From: CAZJYI01 sp964550025
GTDB lineage: Bacteria > Verrucomicrobiota > Kiritimatiellia > UBA8416 > CAYOBW01
Reading direction: 5' to 3'
Length of the DNA stretch: 64,000 nt
Assembly: GCA_964550025.1 (NCBI GenBank)
Contig: CAZJYI010000002.1
Coordinates: 124,001-188,000, forward strand
This document shows positions 33,952-42,847 of the stretch, piece by piece. Below the pieces are notes generated by a model. That model did no database searches, had not been told where the DNA came from, and was given only the letters and a program-made list of their open reading frames with translations. The first letter of the stretch is position 1, and every line of letters begins with the position of its first letter. The position numbers and the translations under genes are program-made.

Positions 33952-35223
33952 TCACCACGCGCGGTCGCCCGGGTCGGGCCGCGTCCCTTCAATGAGATGA
34001 TCCAATTCCATGCCGAAAACGCAGACGTCATCCCCGATGGGGACATTGCCGCGGAAACGGCTCGTATCCTCGTGGATGGCGTCGAAAATGCTGTCGAGCG
34101 GCCCGCGCGCGCATTGCGACACGAGGAGATGGAGGCGATCCAGGCCGTATTCGTGTTTCTCGGCATTCTCCATTTCAAACAGGCCGTCCGTGAACAGCAG
34201 GAGTTTGTCGCCGGCGGCGAGCCGTTTCTCGAAAGTCTGGTATTGTGGCTGCATTTCCAGGGCCAGCGCCGGGCCGCAGTCTGCCGCCGATTCAATCAGG
34301 AACCGGGCACCGCCCTCCTCCGTCCGGACCCAAAGCGGGCTTGGGTGACCCGCATTGGCGAAATGGGCCAGACCGGTGCTCGCGTCGATTGTGACGTAGA
34401 ATGCGGAGGCGAAGATCAGCACATCGTCGCGGCGCAGGAACGGAAGCAGAAGCCCGTTGACCTTGCTCAGCAGGGTGCCGGGGTCTTCTTCCAGAGGGCA
34501 CCATTCGTTGACCACCGTACGGATCATGGCCGTGATCAGGGCGGCCTGCACTCCGTGTCCCATAACATCGCAAATGAACATGGCGCACTTGTGGTCGCTG
34601 AGCGGGAAAACGGCGAAAAAGTCGCCGCCGACCAGCCCGGCGGCGTGGTAATGGTGCGTGAAGCGCAAAGCGCTGTCTTCGGGACCGCTGTCGTGGGGAA
34701 AGGTGGGGTAGCGCTTGGGCAGCATGGCGTCCTGGAGCTCGCGTGCCATGGCGAGATCGTTGCGCATCTGGCGATTGACTTCACGCAGCTTCCACGCGTA
34801 GCGGGTGGCCTTCTCCTGCATCAGGCGGTGATGGGTGATGTCGCGCGAGATGCCGAACGTGCCGATGATGTCTCCCGCGTCGTTCAGCAGGGGCATCTTG
34901 GTGGTGGAAACCCAGGTCACACTCCCGTCGGGCCAGGTCTCCTTCTCCTCCTTGCCAAGGATGGGGCGGCCCGTCGAGATAATGCGCTGCTCGTCGTCAA
35001 AGGCATCCCTGGCGTGTTCATCCGCAAAGAAATCGAAATCCGTTTTGCCGATGGCTTTGTCGGGGGACTCGAGTTTCATCCACCGCGCCTGGGCCTGGTT
35101 GATGCAGATGAACCGGCTTTCGCGGTCTTTGAAATAGATGTGGTCGGCCGTGCTGTCCATCAGGTGGCGCAGCAACTCAGCAGCTTCTATGGGCTTTTCC
35201 GGATCCATAGGACAGTCAGACAT
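33952..35223 (-). CDS. PAS-domain SpoIIE-type serine phosphatase
   Basis: 423 residues. GGAG lies five bases before the ATG at 35223. A PAS domain (about 15-130: ADHIYFKDRESRFICINQAQ...ISRDITHHR) is followed by a coiled-coil helix and a PP2C/SpoIIE domain (about 190-400) with GGDFFAVFPL, CDVMGHGVQAALIT, ANAGHPSPL and LLLFTDGLFE, which carry the metal-binding Asp residues. Such proteins dephosphorylate anti-anti-sigma factors in partner-switching systems or act on other signalling targets. No anti-sigma factor or STAS protein is nearby, so its target is not visible here. It heads the operon that continues with the exonuclease. Confidence 0.9.
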   Translation of the reverse strand: MSDCPMDPEKPIEAAELLRHLMDSTADHIYFKDRESRFICINQAQARWMKLESPDKAIGKTDFDFFADEHARDAFDDEQRIISTGRPILGKEEKETWPDGSVTWVSTTKMPLLNDAGDIIGTFGISRDITHHRLMQEKATRYAWKLREVNRQMRNDLAMARELQDAMLPKRYPTFPHDSGPEDSALRFTHHYHAAGLVGGDFFAVFPLSDHKCAMFICDVMGHGVQAALITAMIRTVVNEWCPLEEDPGTLLSKVNGLLLPFLRRDDVLIFASAFYVTIDASTGLAHFANAGHPSPLWVRTEEGGARFLIESAADCGPALALEMQPQYQTFEKRLAAGDKLLLFTDGLFEMENAEKHEYGLDRLHLLVSQCARGPLDSIFDAIHEDTSRFRGNVPIGDDVCVFGMELDHLIEGTRPDPGDRAW

Positions 35224-35301
35224 CGTTCTCCGTTACCACGGTATTGTAGCCGAGAATGGCCGTGCGGGGGCAAGACATTTTACCCCCGAAAGAGCGGAGA
35301 T

Positions 35302-35480
35302 AAGTGATCGGTGACCGGTAATCAGTTATCAGTGACCAGTCATCAGTTGTCAGTGACAGGTGACAAGGGGTGAGTGCGAGCCGGAGACTTGCGCAAGTTG
35401 CGGGGCGTGCCCGTTTGTCCCAAAGAACGCCGGTTTCCGATAACTGACTACCGACAACTGACGACTGATAACGCGTCACT
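35302..35480. repeat. Long inverted repeat of degenerate ATCAGT units
   Basis: The left arm (35302-35362) is a run of ATCAGTTATCAGTGACCAGT-like units. The right arm (35432-35480) has the complementary ACTGATAAC units. About 70 bases lie between. The right arm runs into the stop codon of the upstream sulfatase (35476-35478). It fills the gap between the sulfatase and the phosphatase gene. Confidence 0.7.
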
Positions 35481-36948
35481 TGCGCCCCTTCTTCCTTGCC
35501 GCGCCCGGTCTGAAGTTGGGATTGGATGCCGGCATCTTCGCCCCGACCTCCTTCTGCCACGAATGCAACATGCCCCTGAGTTGACGCGTCTTGTCCTCGT
35601 TTGACGTCGACAGATCATGCTTCTCGCCGGGGTCGCTTGCCAAGTCATACAGTTCGACGGCGTCCTCTTCGTAGAACTCAATCAGCTTCCACTTGCCTGA
35701 ACGGACCGCCGCCCCCGGCGCCCACGTGCTCCCGTGGTAGTGGGGGTAGTGCCAGAAGACAGCGTCACGCTCAAGTGCCTCGCGGCCGTTGAGAAGGGGT
35801 GCCAGGCTGACCCCGTCGGCGTGCTGCTTCGGGGTTTGGGGAAGCCCCGCGAGCTCCAGCATGGTGGGATAGAAATCCGTGCTCGTGACCGGAACGCCGC
35901 AGGTTCCACCGTGCCCGGTGCCCGCGGCGCGGATGATAAGCGGCACGCGTATGCCGCCTTCGTAGCACCAGCCCTTGCCCGCGCGGAGCGGCTCATTGCA
36001 GGTCGGCGCCCATTGCCGCCCCAGGGTCGAGAGACCGCCGTTGTCAGAGGTGAACAGCACGACCGTGTCCGCCGCCAGATCGAGCGCGTCGAGCTTGCCC
36101 AGCAGGCGGCCGACGTTCTCGTCCATGGCATAGACCATCGAGGCGAAGGCCGGATCGTCTTGCCGGAGCTTGGTCCACCCATCGCGCTCTTTGCGGAACG
36201 CAGGCCCCGCCGGCTTGCCGGCCTGCTTCAGCTTCTCCTCGAACTTCGGCAGGTGCCGTTTGCAGGCCTGGATGGGGGTGTGCACGGTGTAGAAGGCCAG
36301 ATAGGCCAGGAACGGGCGGTCGCGGTTGGCCTCGATGAAGGCCAGGGTCTCGTCGGTCAGCCGGTCGGGCAGGTATTCGCCGTCGGGGCCGCTGACGAGC
36401 TTGGGGTTCTTGTACGGGGAGTAGTAACCGCCCGGCGGCGACCCCTTGTGGTGCCCGCCCTTGTTGATATCGAAGCCCTGCTCTTCCGGGAAGAAGCCTT
36501 CTCCCCCCAGATGCCATTTTCCGGCAAAGAAGGTCTTGTAGCCCGCACCGCGCAACGCCTCAGCGATCGTGACCTCCTCGAGCGGGAGCTGGTGAAGATC
36601 CCGCGTGCCACGCAGCTTCCTGTTCTTCGGGTCCGACCCCGGGATCCAGTCCGTAATGCCGACGCGCGCGGGATACTTGCCCGTCATGATGCTGGCGCGC
36701 GTGGGGCTGCAAACGGGGCAGGACGCGTAGGCATCCGTGAACCGCACTCCCTCCGCGGCCAGCCGATCGAGGTTCGGCGTCTCGTAGTAGGTCGAGCCGT
36801 AGCAGCCGAGATCCGCCCAGCCCAGGTCGTCCACCAGGATGAACAGGAAATTCGGTTTTCGGGCCGCGCCGGCCGGGAGAAGGACGGCGCCGAGAACAAG
36901 AATCGCCGCGACGACCACCGCGGCGCGTGTCGGGGTCCTGCGATGCAT
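35476..36948 (-). CDS. Secreted sulfatase
   Basis: 490 residues with a signal peptide (to about residue 29). The alkaline-phosphatase-like fold is shown by FLFILVDDLGWADLGCYG (metal-binding Asp pair), the active-site CSPTR at residues 80-84 (Cys to become formylglycine), GKWHLGG and VVLFTSDNGG. It should remove sulfate from a glycan in the periplasm or outside. The Cys needs a formylglycine-generating enzyme, which I do not find in an active form in the window. The stop codon lies in the arm of an inverted repeat. A 400-base region precedes the start. Confidence 0.93.
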   Translation of the reverse strand: MHRRTPTRAAVVVAAILVLGAVLLPAGAARKPNFLFILVDDLGWADLGCYGSTYYETPNLDRLAAEGVRFTDAYASCPVCSPTRASIMTGKYPARVGITDWIPGSDPKNRKLRGTRDLHQLPLEEVTIAEALRGAGYKTFFAGKWHLGGEGFFPEEQGFDINKGGHHKGSPPGGYYSPYKNPKLVSGPDGEYLPDRLTDETLAFIEANRDRPFLAYLAFYTVHTPIQACKRHLPKFEEKLKQAGKPAGPAFRKERDGWTKLRQDDPAFASMVYAMDENVGRLLGKLDALDLAADTVVLFTSDNGGLSTLGRQWAPTCNEPLRAGKGWCYEGGIRVPLIIRAAGTGHGGTCGVPVTSTDFYPTMLELAGLPQTPKQHADGVSLAPLLNGREALERDAVFWHYPHYHGSTWAPGAAVRSGKWKLIEFYEEDAVELYDLASDPGEKHDLSTSNEDKTRQLRGMLHSWQKEVGAKMPASNPNFRPGAARKKGRK

Positions 36949-37182
36949 ATTGGTGCTTGCGCTCCTCTCGGATCCAGCATCTGCGTCGTGAAGTGCCAGA
37001 GACTAACAGAACCGGGAATGCGATTGCAATGGGAGGATACCGTTGATGTGGTGTGCGCGACAAGCCAGGGAGAAGGCGGCGGGACTCAGGGCTCCGATGG
37101 GGGACTCACCACGGGAGCACACGGAAGGCCACTGAAGCGGAGTCCCACGGATGGGGAGTCCCGCGGATGGGACACGCGTCCA

Positions 37183-37278
37183 TCGCCGATCGTAATCGCA
37201 CTCCTCTCCCGCACCGATCCGCTCGGAGCCATCTCAGAGGCGATAGGTGAGGGGGAGGAGTGCGATTACGATCGGCGA
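37183..37278. repeat. Perfect 24-bp inverted repeat in a divergent intergenic region
   Basis: Arms 37183-37206 and 37255-37278 are perfect complements, with 48 bases between. Two AGTCCCACGGATGGG-like direct repeats (37141-37155 and 37158-37172) lie to the left. The element sits between the divergent sulfatase and a hypothetical gene; the rest of 36949-37353 shows no gene. Confidence 0.85.
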
Positions 37279-37353
37279 AGTGGGATCGGAGCATGCCGTC
37301 CCTGCAAGGGAGCCGCAACGAAGTGCGTGCATACTGGTTCCCCGGTGTCTATC

Positions 37354-37983
37354 ATGCACCGCATGGGTGAATCCTCTCGACGTGTTGTTCAGATTCTGGG
37401 GTTGCTTGCGGTATGCGTGTTTGCTTTGTACCGGCACGCGATCACGCGGCCGGTGAAGCACGGTCCGGGCGTAATCGCGCCGAATCCGCCGGTTCAACGC
37501 GACCTTTCGCCGCTACCGAAGCGCTTCGGGCACGGGAACTACCGGATCCAGCCGCTGGCGACGTTTTCGGTCGATGCCCGAGTGTTGAGCCGCAAGCGCT
37601 ACCGCTTCGCCAGGGGATCGGACATCTGTCCCATGGACCTGGCATTGGGGTGGGGGGCCATGTCGGATGAAGGTGTGCTCAAGGACATCAAGATCCGACA
37701 GTTCAACCGGTACTACGTGTGGAGCACGAAGACCTTCCCCATCCCGCGCAAGGATATCGAGAAGCTGAGCTGCAACATGCACATGATTCCGGCCAACGAA
37801 GCCGTGCGCCGGGCTATCCTCAAAGTGCGTGCCGGGCAGCGCGTGCAATTCAAGGGATACCTGGTCGAAGCCATATCGCACGACGGCTGGAGTATGAAGA
37901 GCTCCCTGTCCCGCGGGGACACCGGCGCCAACGCCTGCGAGATCGTGTATGTGAAGGAGTTTCATGTCGTGGGAGGGAAGTAG
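37354..37983 (+). CDS. Conserved hypothetical membrane-anchored protein
   Basis: 209 residues from the ATG at 37354; the ATG at 37363 is equally possible and neither has a clear ribosome binding site. One N-terminal hydrophobic helix (VVQILGLLAVCVFALY) may anchor it or act as a signal. The rest has FSVDARVLSRKRY, SDICPMDLALGWGAMSD, FPIPRKDIEKLSCNMHMIPAN, VRAGQRVQFKGYLVEA and SSLSRGDTGANACEIVYV. I recall a conserved family with these blocks in Proteobacteria and others, without a known function; the C-terminal part looks like a small beta-barrel. Open codons upstream to 35734 lie over the sulfatase and are not coding. Confidence 0.75.
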   Translation: MHRMGESSRRVVQILGLLAVCVFALYRHAITRPVKHGPGVIAPNPPVQRDLSPLPKRFGHGNYRIQPLATFSVDARVLSRKRYRFARGSDICPMDLALGWGAMSDEGVLKDIKIRQFNRYYVWSTKTFPIPRKDIEKLSCNMHMIPANEAVRRAILKVRAGQRVQFKGYLVEAISHDGWSMKSSLSRGDTGANACEIVYVKEFHVVGGK

Positions 37984-38122
37984 GGGCGGTGACCGGGACA
38001 GGGCCCGGAGGGGAGCCTGGCAAAAACGTGTTGGCGGCGGGAAACCGGCGGAGAAGTACAGAAAAACCGTGGCGTTCTTCATTGCGAAACTGAAGGGGGA
38101 GTGATGCGCCCTGCCATCTCAC

Positions 38123-38204
38123 CTTGATCTTTGCCTTAATCTTTACCCTAATCTCCTCCCGTAACAGGGGAAGATTAGGGCGAAAGATTATGGCAAAGAT
38201 TAAG
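38123..38204. repeat. Long inverted repeat of TAATCTTTGCC units at a convergent gene junction
   Basis: Arms 38123-38156 and 38169-38204 pair over about 34 bases with few mismatches around a 12-base loop. Each arm is itself three degenerate copies of a TAATCTTTgCCc unit. It lies between two genes that end towards each other (37983 and 38220). It could act as a two-way terminator, although no U-run follows either arm. Same family as 42753-42847. Confidence 0.85.
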
Positions 38205-38219
38205 AGGGGAAAGACATCG

Positions 38220-39053
38220 TCACTTCCCCGCCTTATACACCTCCAACTCCAGGTACGTCGGCTCGTCTTTTGTGATATCGATGCGGACGGTCCAGCCGTC
38301 GTCTACGGAGCGGTCGGGGATGACCTTGATGGCGAAACCGATACCCATGTGCCCGCGCTTCTTGTTGGCTTCGCTGGGAGCGCGCCGCCCCTGGACGCCG
38401 CTGCGGACCCCGTGAGGTCTGTCCCCGCGGACGAAGAGGGCCAGGGCCGTCCAGTTGGCCTTGTTGTTGATGTTCTCAAAGCGGTCGCCCTTGAAGTACC
38501 AGACGTTTCGGGCCTCGTCGAAGACCAGCCCTTCGTCGATGAGGGCCGGATTGGCCGCAAGGTCCGCCTGGCTGGCCACCGTGCGCCCGCCGGGCGCGTT
38601 GGCGTCCTGCTTCCAGAAGAAGCACTTCAGGAACGTATCGAAGTAGTGCCAGTGACCGTCGTATCCGCACTCGACCGTGGTGTGTCCCTTCCAACCTATG
38701 AAGCGCGTGTCGAAGCCAGCCGCTTCCCACAGCGAACAGAGCACGGAGTGTTGCCCCCCGCAGAGCCCCCAGCCGTAGACGTTGAGATACTTGAGCGCCG
38801 GCAGACCGCCTTGCTCTCCCGGGTAGGCATGGTGGTACCAGGCATATCGGCCGAGGTTATAGATGGCGATCGCCCGAGCATCATTGCTCTCCAATCCGCG
38901 GGTGACGCTCTCAACCAGCGCCTTCCGGCTCGAGAAATCCGGCGCCTTGTCGGCCAGGATCTTGATGCGTTGGACTTTGCCACCGCTCGCGCCGGCAGCG
39001 GTCGAGGCAAGCATCAGAACGTTCAGCGTGACGAAGAGAGCACGTGTCTGCAT
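38220..39053 (-). CDS. Secreted transglutaminase-like protein
   Basis: 277 residues. The ATG at 39053 is preceded by AGGAG and opens a signal peptide. Residues 93-105 (YGWGLCGGQHSVL, catalytic C98) and WKGHTTVECGYDGHWHYFD (catalytic His and Asp region) give the Cys-His-Asp layout of the transglutaminase/protease-like fold. Bacterial members of this type are often found near glycan-degrading enzymes and may act as peptidases or deglycosylating enzymes; the substrate is unknown. It faces the preceding plus-strand gene across an inverted repeat. Confidence 0.8.
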   Translation of the reverse strand: MQTRALFVTLNVLMLASTAAGASGGKVQRIKILADKAPDFSSRKALVESVTRGLESNDARAIAIYNLGRYAWYHHAYPGEQGGLPALKYLNVYGWGLCGGQHSVLCSLWEAAGFDTRFIGWKGHTTVECGYDGHWHYFDTFLKCFFWKQDANAPGGRTVASQADLAANPALIDEGLVFDEARNVWYFKGDRFENINNKANWTALALFVRGDRPHGVRSGVQGRRAPSEANKKRGHMGIGFAIKVIPDRSVDDGWTVRIDITKDEPTYLELEVYKAGK

Positions 39054-39157
39054 GGTTTGGCTCCTACGCATGCGGTCAACCGGGAATCGGTTGCATATCA
39101 TAGGATACACCGCACACCAGTTCCAGCAGTTCTCGCGATGGCTTCGTACTCGGGGAT

Positions 39158-39235
39158 GGACGGCGTGGAAGCCGTCCCTCCATCTCGAAACGAAGTCGTT
39201 TCGGTCGACTTCTGGAGGGTCGGGTGCCAGCCCGA
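39158..39235. repeat. Dispersed element of three consecutive hairpins
   Basis: Three perfect hairpins follow one another: GGACGGC with GCCGTCC (39158-39164/39171-39177), CGAAACGA with TCGTTTCG (39186-39193/39196-39203) and TCGGG with CCCGA (39220-39224/39231-39235). The gap 39054-39570 contains no gene that I recognise apart from this element. It resembles the GC-rich element at 50204-50248 in style. Confidence 0.7.
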
Positions 39236-39570
39236 TCGAAGGCGCGAGATGACAGCGAGAATGGCTGCATATTGGTACGCGGTGACCCACGGGAGCGCCC
39301 TCACCGTGGCACTGCCAACGGCTCCCCCGCGGTTTGTAGTTCCACCGTGAGGTGGTCCCGATGCCGCGATTGTGGGTGCGTGCGAGGACAGAGATGCGCC
39401 TGACTGCCGGTCACGGAGTCACGGAATCAGAGCTGGTTCACAAGGGTATGCGCTTTGTGCTATCGTTGACGGGGATGCAGATGGATCGCGACGGTGTTGG
39501 GCAGAGACCGCCGTGTGCGGTTCGTGGTCGGCCGAGAAGAGGGGAAGCCGCGAGTGAATCAGAGGGGCGT

Positions 39571-42500
39571 ATGGCGAAGAAGCATAGACAAGACCGGTCT
39601 CGGAAAGCGAAGAGCAGCGGGCTTCGAAGGGCGGGGATGAAGCCCGTTGTCTTCATCTCATCAACCGCCGAGGATCTCAAACCCTACCGCTTTGCCGCCC
39701 GGGACGCGGCGTTGCGGGCGGGGTTCTTTCCGCAGATGATGGAGTATTGGGTTGGGCGCAGCAATCCGCCGCTCGCCGAGTGCCTCGAGAAGGTCGAGGG
39801 TGCGCGCGTGGTTGTGGTGATTGTGGCGCACCGGTATGGGTGGGTGCCGGGTGACCAGGTGGGAGGTGAACGGAAGAGCATCACCTGGCTGGAGTGTGAG
39901 GAGGCGTTGCGGCAGGGGAAGGATGTGCTGGCGTTCATTGTCGACGATGGCCAGGAGTGGTCGACGGAGCGACGGGAAGAGTATCGGTTCACAGAGCTGG
40001 GGTTGCGGGGTGAACTGACGCCGGAACATGCCGCAGAGATTCAGGACAACGTGCGGCGGCTGGGAGAGCTCAAGACGTGGCTTGGGGCGGATCGTGTCCT
40101 CGAGAGATTCGCCTCCCCTGACGATCTCGCTCGTAGGGTCGAGGGAGCGCTGCGTGACTGGGCACTCGAGCATCCTGATGCAGTGGTCGACGCACCGGCA
40201 CCGTCCAACGACGATCCCGCCCGCTACCTTGAAGCGCTGTACGCATCCACTTCGCACATCGATATCCGCGGGCTGCAGGTGGGGACAGGTCGGGCGAACC
40301 GTTTCCCGATCGAGGAGTTGTACATTCCGCTGTCGACGGCCTTGTCGCGCGAAGTCGGCGAAAGACACACGAAAGGCAGATCAGAGGGTGTCGAGCGTGG
40401 AGAGATTCACCATGAGCTTCAGGCCGCGCTCAAGTATCGCAAGCTGGTGATCGTGGGCGATCCCGGTGCGGGCAAAACCACCTTTCTCAACCGCATCGCG
40501 GCCACGCTGTGCGAGGCGTGGCTGGGACGCGACCCGGAGGCGGCGGAGCGACGGCTTGGGCTGCGAGACCGGCCATTTCCGATTCTGATCCGGGTAGCCG
40601 AGTTGTCCGAGCACATCCGCTGCTGCCGGGAGCGCAGAGAGGGGCCGCGGCAAGGGGAAACGAGCGCAGCCTGGATTGAGCACTACCTCGGCGTGGCGGC
40701 AACCGAAAACAAGTTGGGGCTGGACGAGGCGTTTTTCCGGGAAAGGCTGGAAGGCGGTGAGACGATCGTGCTTCTCGACGGACTGGACGAAGCGCCTTCA
40801 CGCACCGTGCGCGAACGGATCAGCGAGCTGGTGCAGAACGTGGCGGGTGCCTGCGACGGTTGCCGGATCGTGGTGACGAGTCGACCAGCTGCTTACCGGG
40901 ACGAGGTGGTACTGGCTGATTTCGCACACGCACGGATCGATCCGTTGGAGGAAGCTGCGATCGAGGGATTCCTCTCGCATTGGTGTGATGCGCTGTTTCA
41001 CGACAGTCCTGACCGTGCCCGCGTGCATCGCGAAGAACTGTCGGGCGCCCTCCACAGCCGTGCGGAGATCTTCCGCATGGCCCGCAACCCTGTGATGCTA
41101 ACCGCCTTGGCGGTAGTGCACTGGAACGAGAAGCGCCTGCCCGAGCAGCGGACAGAACTCTACGAGTCGATCATTACCTGGTTGGCCCGCTCCCGTGAGA
41201 GGCGCGAGGGACGCACGCCGGCCGAGCGTAGTGTCTGGCATCTCCAGAACTTGGCTTGGGCCATGCAGGACGCGGGCCGAAAGCGGCGTGTCCAAGCACC
41301 AAGGCGCTGGTGCGCCGAACGGATCGAAAAAGGGCTTCCTGGTAAGAACAGGGAGGAGCGGATTCGGTCGGCGGAGGGCTTTCTGACGGAGGAGGAACTC
41401 GACAGTGGGATTGTCGTGGGCCGGGGCAGCGAGGTGCGCTTCTGGCACCTGACCTTCCAAGAATTCCTAGCTGCTCGTGCGCTTGCCGGGCGACAGGAAG
41501 AGGCCCAGATGAAAGAGCTGCTGTCTCGGTCAAAACTCTACGATTCCGAATGGCGTGAGACCGTGTTGCTTTTTGCCGGTGTCCTGTACGGGCAAGGGGT
41601 GGAGAAGGTTGACGGGATGGTCACGGCAGTGTTGGATGGCTTGGGGGGAGACGCATCTCTGGCTGATCGGGCTCGTTGCGTCGGTCTGCTGGGCGCCGTA
41701 TTGCAGGATCTGTCTGTCTACAAGTACAAGCCTTCTGACTCACGGTATCGACAGGTGATGGCCAACGTCATGGCCATTTTTGATGGTGATGGTTCTGAGG
41801 ACCTTAGGATCAAAGACGCCATCGCTGCAGCGGAGGCACTGGGGTTGGCGGGTGATCCTCGGTTTCTCCACAGGGAGCGCGACAAGAACTGGGTGCGAAT
41901 CGAAGCCGGGGAATTCTGGATGGGTGCACAGCATGACGAGCCCGGTGAGACCAACTACGACTCCAGCGCCTTCGGGAGAGAGGGTCCAGTACACAAGGTG
42001 TTCTTGAGTTCCTACGACATTGGCCGGTATCCGGTCACTGTCCAGGAGTACAGGGAGTTCATTGTGGACGGCGGATACGCGAGAGCTGAATGGTGGGATG
42101 CGGAGGGCTTCGGAAAACCGCAGATGCCCGACCAATGGGAGGAACAGACGATCAATCCGAACCGGCCGGTCGTGGGCGTGAGCTGGTTTGAGGCGGCGGC
42201 CTATGCGGCGTGGAAAGGCAACGGCTGTCGGCTTTCGACGGAAGCCGAGTGGGAACGGGCGGCACGGGGGACAGAGGGGCGCAAGTACCCTTGGGGCGAG
42301 CAGGCACCGGATGAGGCACGGTCGAACTGCGCGCGCAGTGTCGGCTCCCCGACGCCGGTGGGCGTGTATCCGAAGGGTGCCACGCCCAAGGGAATCGCGG
42401 ATCTGGCGGGGAACGTGGGGGAGTGGTGTGGCGATTGGTACGGGGACTACGCCTCTGGGCGGGTTGAGAATCCGATGGGTCCAGAGAGAGGTTGGTACAG

Positions 42501-42621
42501 GGCGATCCGTGGTGGCGGCTTCGATTACGGTGCCTCGCACTGCCGGTCGGCGGGCCGTGACTACGGACTCCCCGGGGAGCGCTGGGGCGATCAGGGCTTC
42601 CGCCTCGTTAGGTCAATATAG
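39571..42621 (+). CDS. STAND/NLR-like protein: DUF4062 - NACHT NTPase - FGE-like C-type lectin domain
   Basis: 1016 residues from the ATG at 39571 behind AGAGGGG; open codons upstream to 39352 look non-coding. Residues about 24-115 form a DUF4062 module (PVVFISSTAEDLKPYR, VVVVIVAHRYGW, SITWLECEEAL), related in fold to TIR-like domains. The NACHT ATPase has Walker A GDPGAGKT at 296-303 (K302), Walker B LLDGLDE at 401-407 (D403) and RIVVTSRP. A helical region (about 560-770) follows. From about 771 there is an FGE-sulfatase/C-type-lectin-like domain (WVRIEAGEFWMG, STEAEWERAARG, GNVGEWCGDWY, GGGFDYGASHCRSAGR, GFRLV). The paired cysteines of true formylglycine-generating enzymes are missing, so it is likely a ligand sensor. 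NACHT proteins of this build serve in anti-phage or self/non-self recognition; this role is inferred. Confidence 0.88.
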   Translation: MAKKHRQDRSRKAKSSGLRRAGMKPVVFISSTAEDLKPYRFAARDAALRAGFFPQMMEYWVGRSNPPLAECLEKVEGARVVVVIVAHRYGWVPGDQVGGERKSITWLECEEALRQGKDVLAFIVDDGQEWSTERREEYRFTELGLRGELTPEHAAEIQDNVRRLGELKTWLGADRVLERFASPDDLARRVEGALRDWALEHPDAVVDAPAPSNDDPARYLEALYASTSHIDIRGLQVGTGRANRFPIEELYIPLSTALSREVGERHTKGRSEGVERGEIHHELQAALKYRKLVIVGDPGAGKTTFLNRIAATLCEAWLGRDPEAAERRLGLRDRPFPILIRVAELSEHIRCCRERREGPRQGETSAAWIEHYLGVAATENKLGLDEAFFRERLEGGETIVLLDGLDEAPSRTVRERISELVQNVAGACDGCRIVVTSRPAAYRDEVVLADFAHARIDPLEEAAIEGFLSHWCDALFHDSPDRARVHREELSGALHSRAEIFRMARNPVMLTALAVVHWNEKRLPEQRTELYESIITWLARSRERREGRTPAERSVWHLQNLAWAMQDAGRKRRVQAPRRWCAERIEKGLPGKNREERIRSAEGFLTEEELDSGIVVGRGSEVRFWHLTFQEFLAARALAGRQEEAQMKELLSRSKLYDSEWRETVLLFAGVLYGQGVEKVDGMVTAVLDGLGGDASLADRARCVGLLGAVLQDLSVYKYKPSDSRYRQVMANVMAIFDGDGSEDLRIKDAIAAAEALGLAGDPRFLHRERDKNWVRIEAGEFWMGAQHDEPGETNYDSSAFGREGPVHKVFLSSYDIGRYPVTVQEYREFIVDGGYARAEWWDAEGFGKPQMPDQWEEQTINPNRPVVGVSWFEAAAYAAWKGNGCRLSTEAEWERAARGTEGRKYPWGEQAPDEARSNCARSVGSPTPVGVYPKGATPKGIADLAGNVGEWCGDWYGDYASGRVENPMGPERGWYRAIRGGGFDYGASHCRSAGRDYGLPGERWGDQGFRLVRSI

Positions 42622-42752
42622 CTGTTCTTGCTCTTGCGTGCCTTTCATCCGGCCGGCGCCGCGCGACAGCCTGGGGGTGTGAGTGGCGCTCGCTCATCCC
42701 GGTTCGGAATCGCAATTCGCTTCCAATCCCGGTTCCCGCCTTCCAGTCTCTC

Positions 42753-42847
42753 ACCCCTGATCTTTTGCCCTAATCTTTCGCCCTAATCTCTCTCGCACGG
42801 GAGGGAGTGGGAGATTAAGGTGAAAGATCAAGGCGAAAGATTAGGGG
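42753..42847. repeat. Long inverted repeat of TAATCTTTCGCC units at a convergent gene junction
   Basis: Arms 42753-42790 and 42811-42847 pair over about 37 bases around a 20-base loop, each built from degenerate CTAATCTTTCGCC units. The right arm contains the stop codon of the minus-strand sulfatase (42841-42843). Second copy of the family seen at 38123-38204, again between genes that end towards each other. The rest of 42622-42752 shows no gene. Confidence 0.85.

Noticed and set aside
37141..37172. Promoter call on the direct repeats AGTCCCACGGATGGG
   Set aside because: No -10 or -35 like hexamers at proper spacing; they look like part of the repeat element.
39571..42621. Formylglycine-generating enzyme activity for the NACHT protein
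   Set aside because: The active segment has only one cysteine and the domain is fused to an ATPase, so a binding role is more likely.
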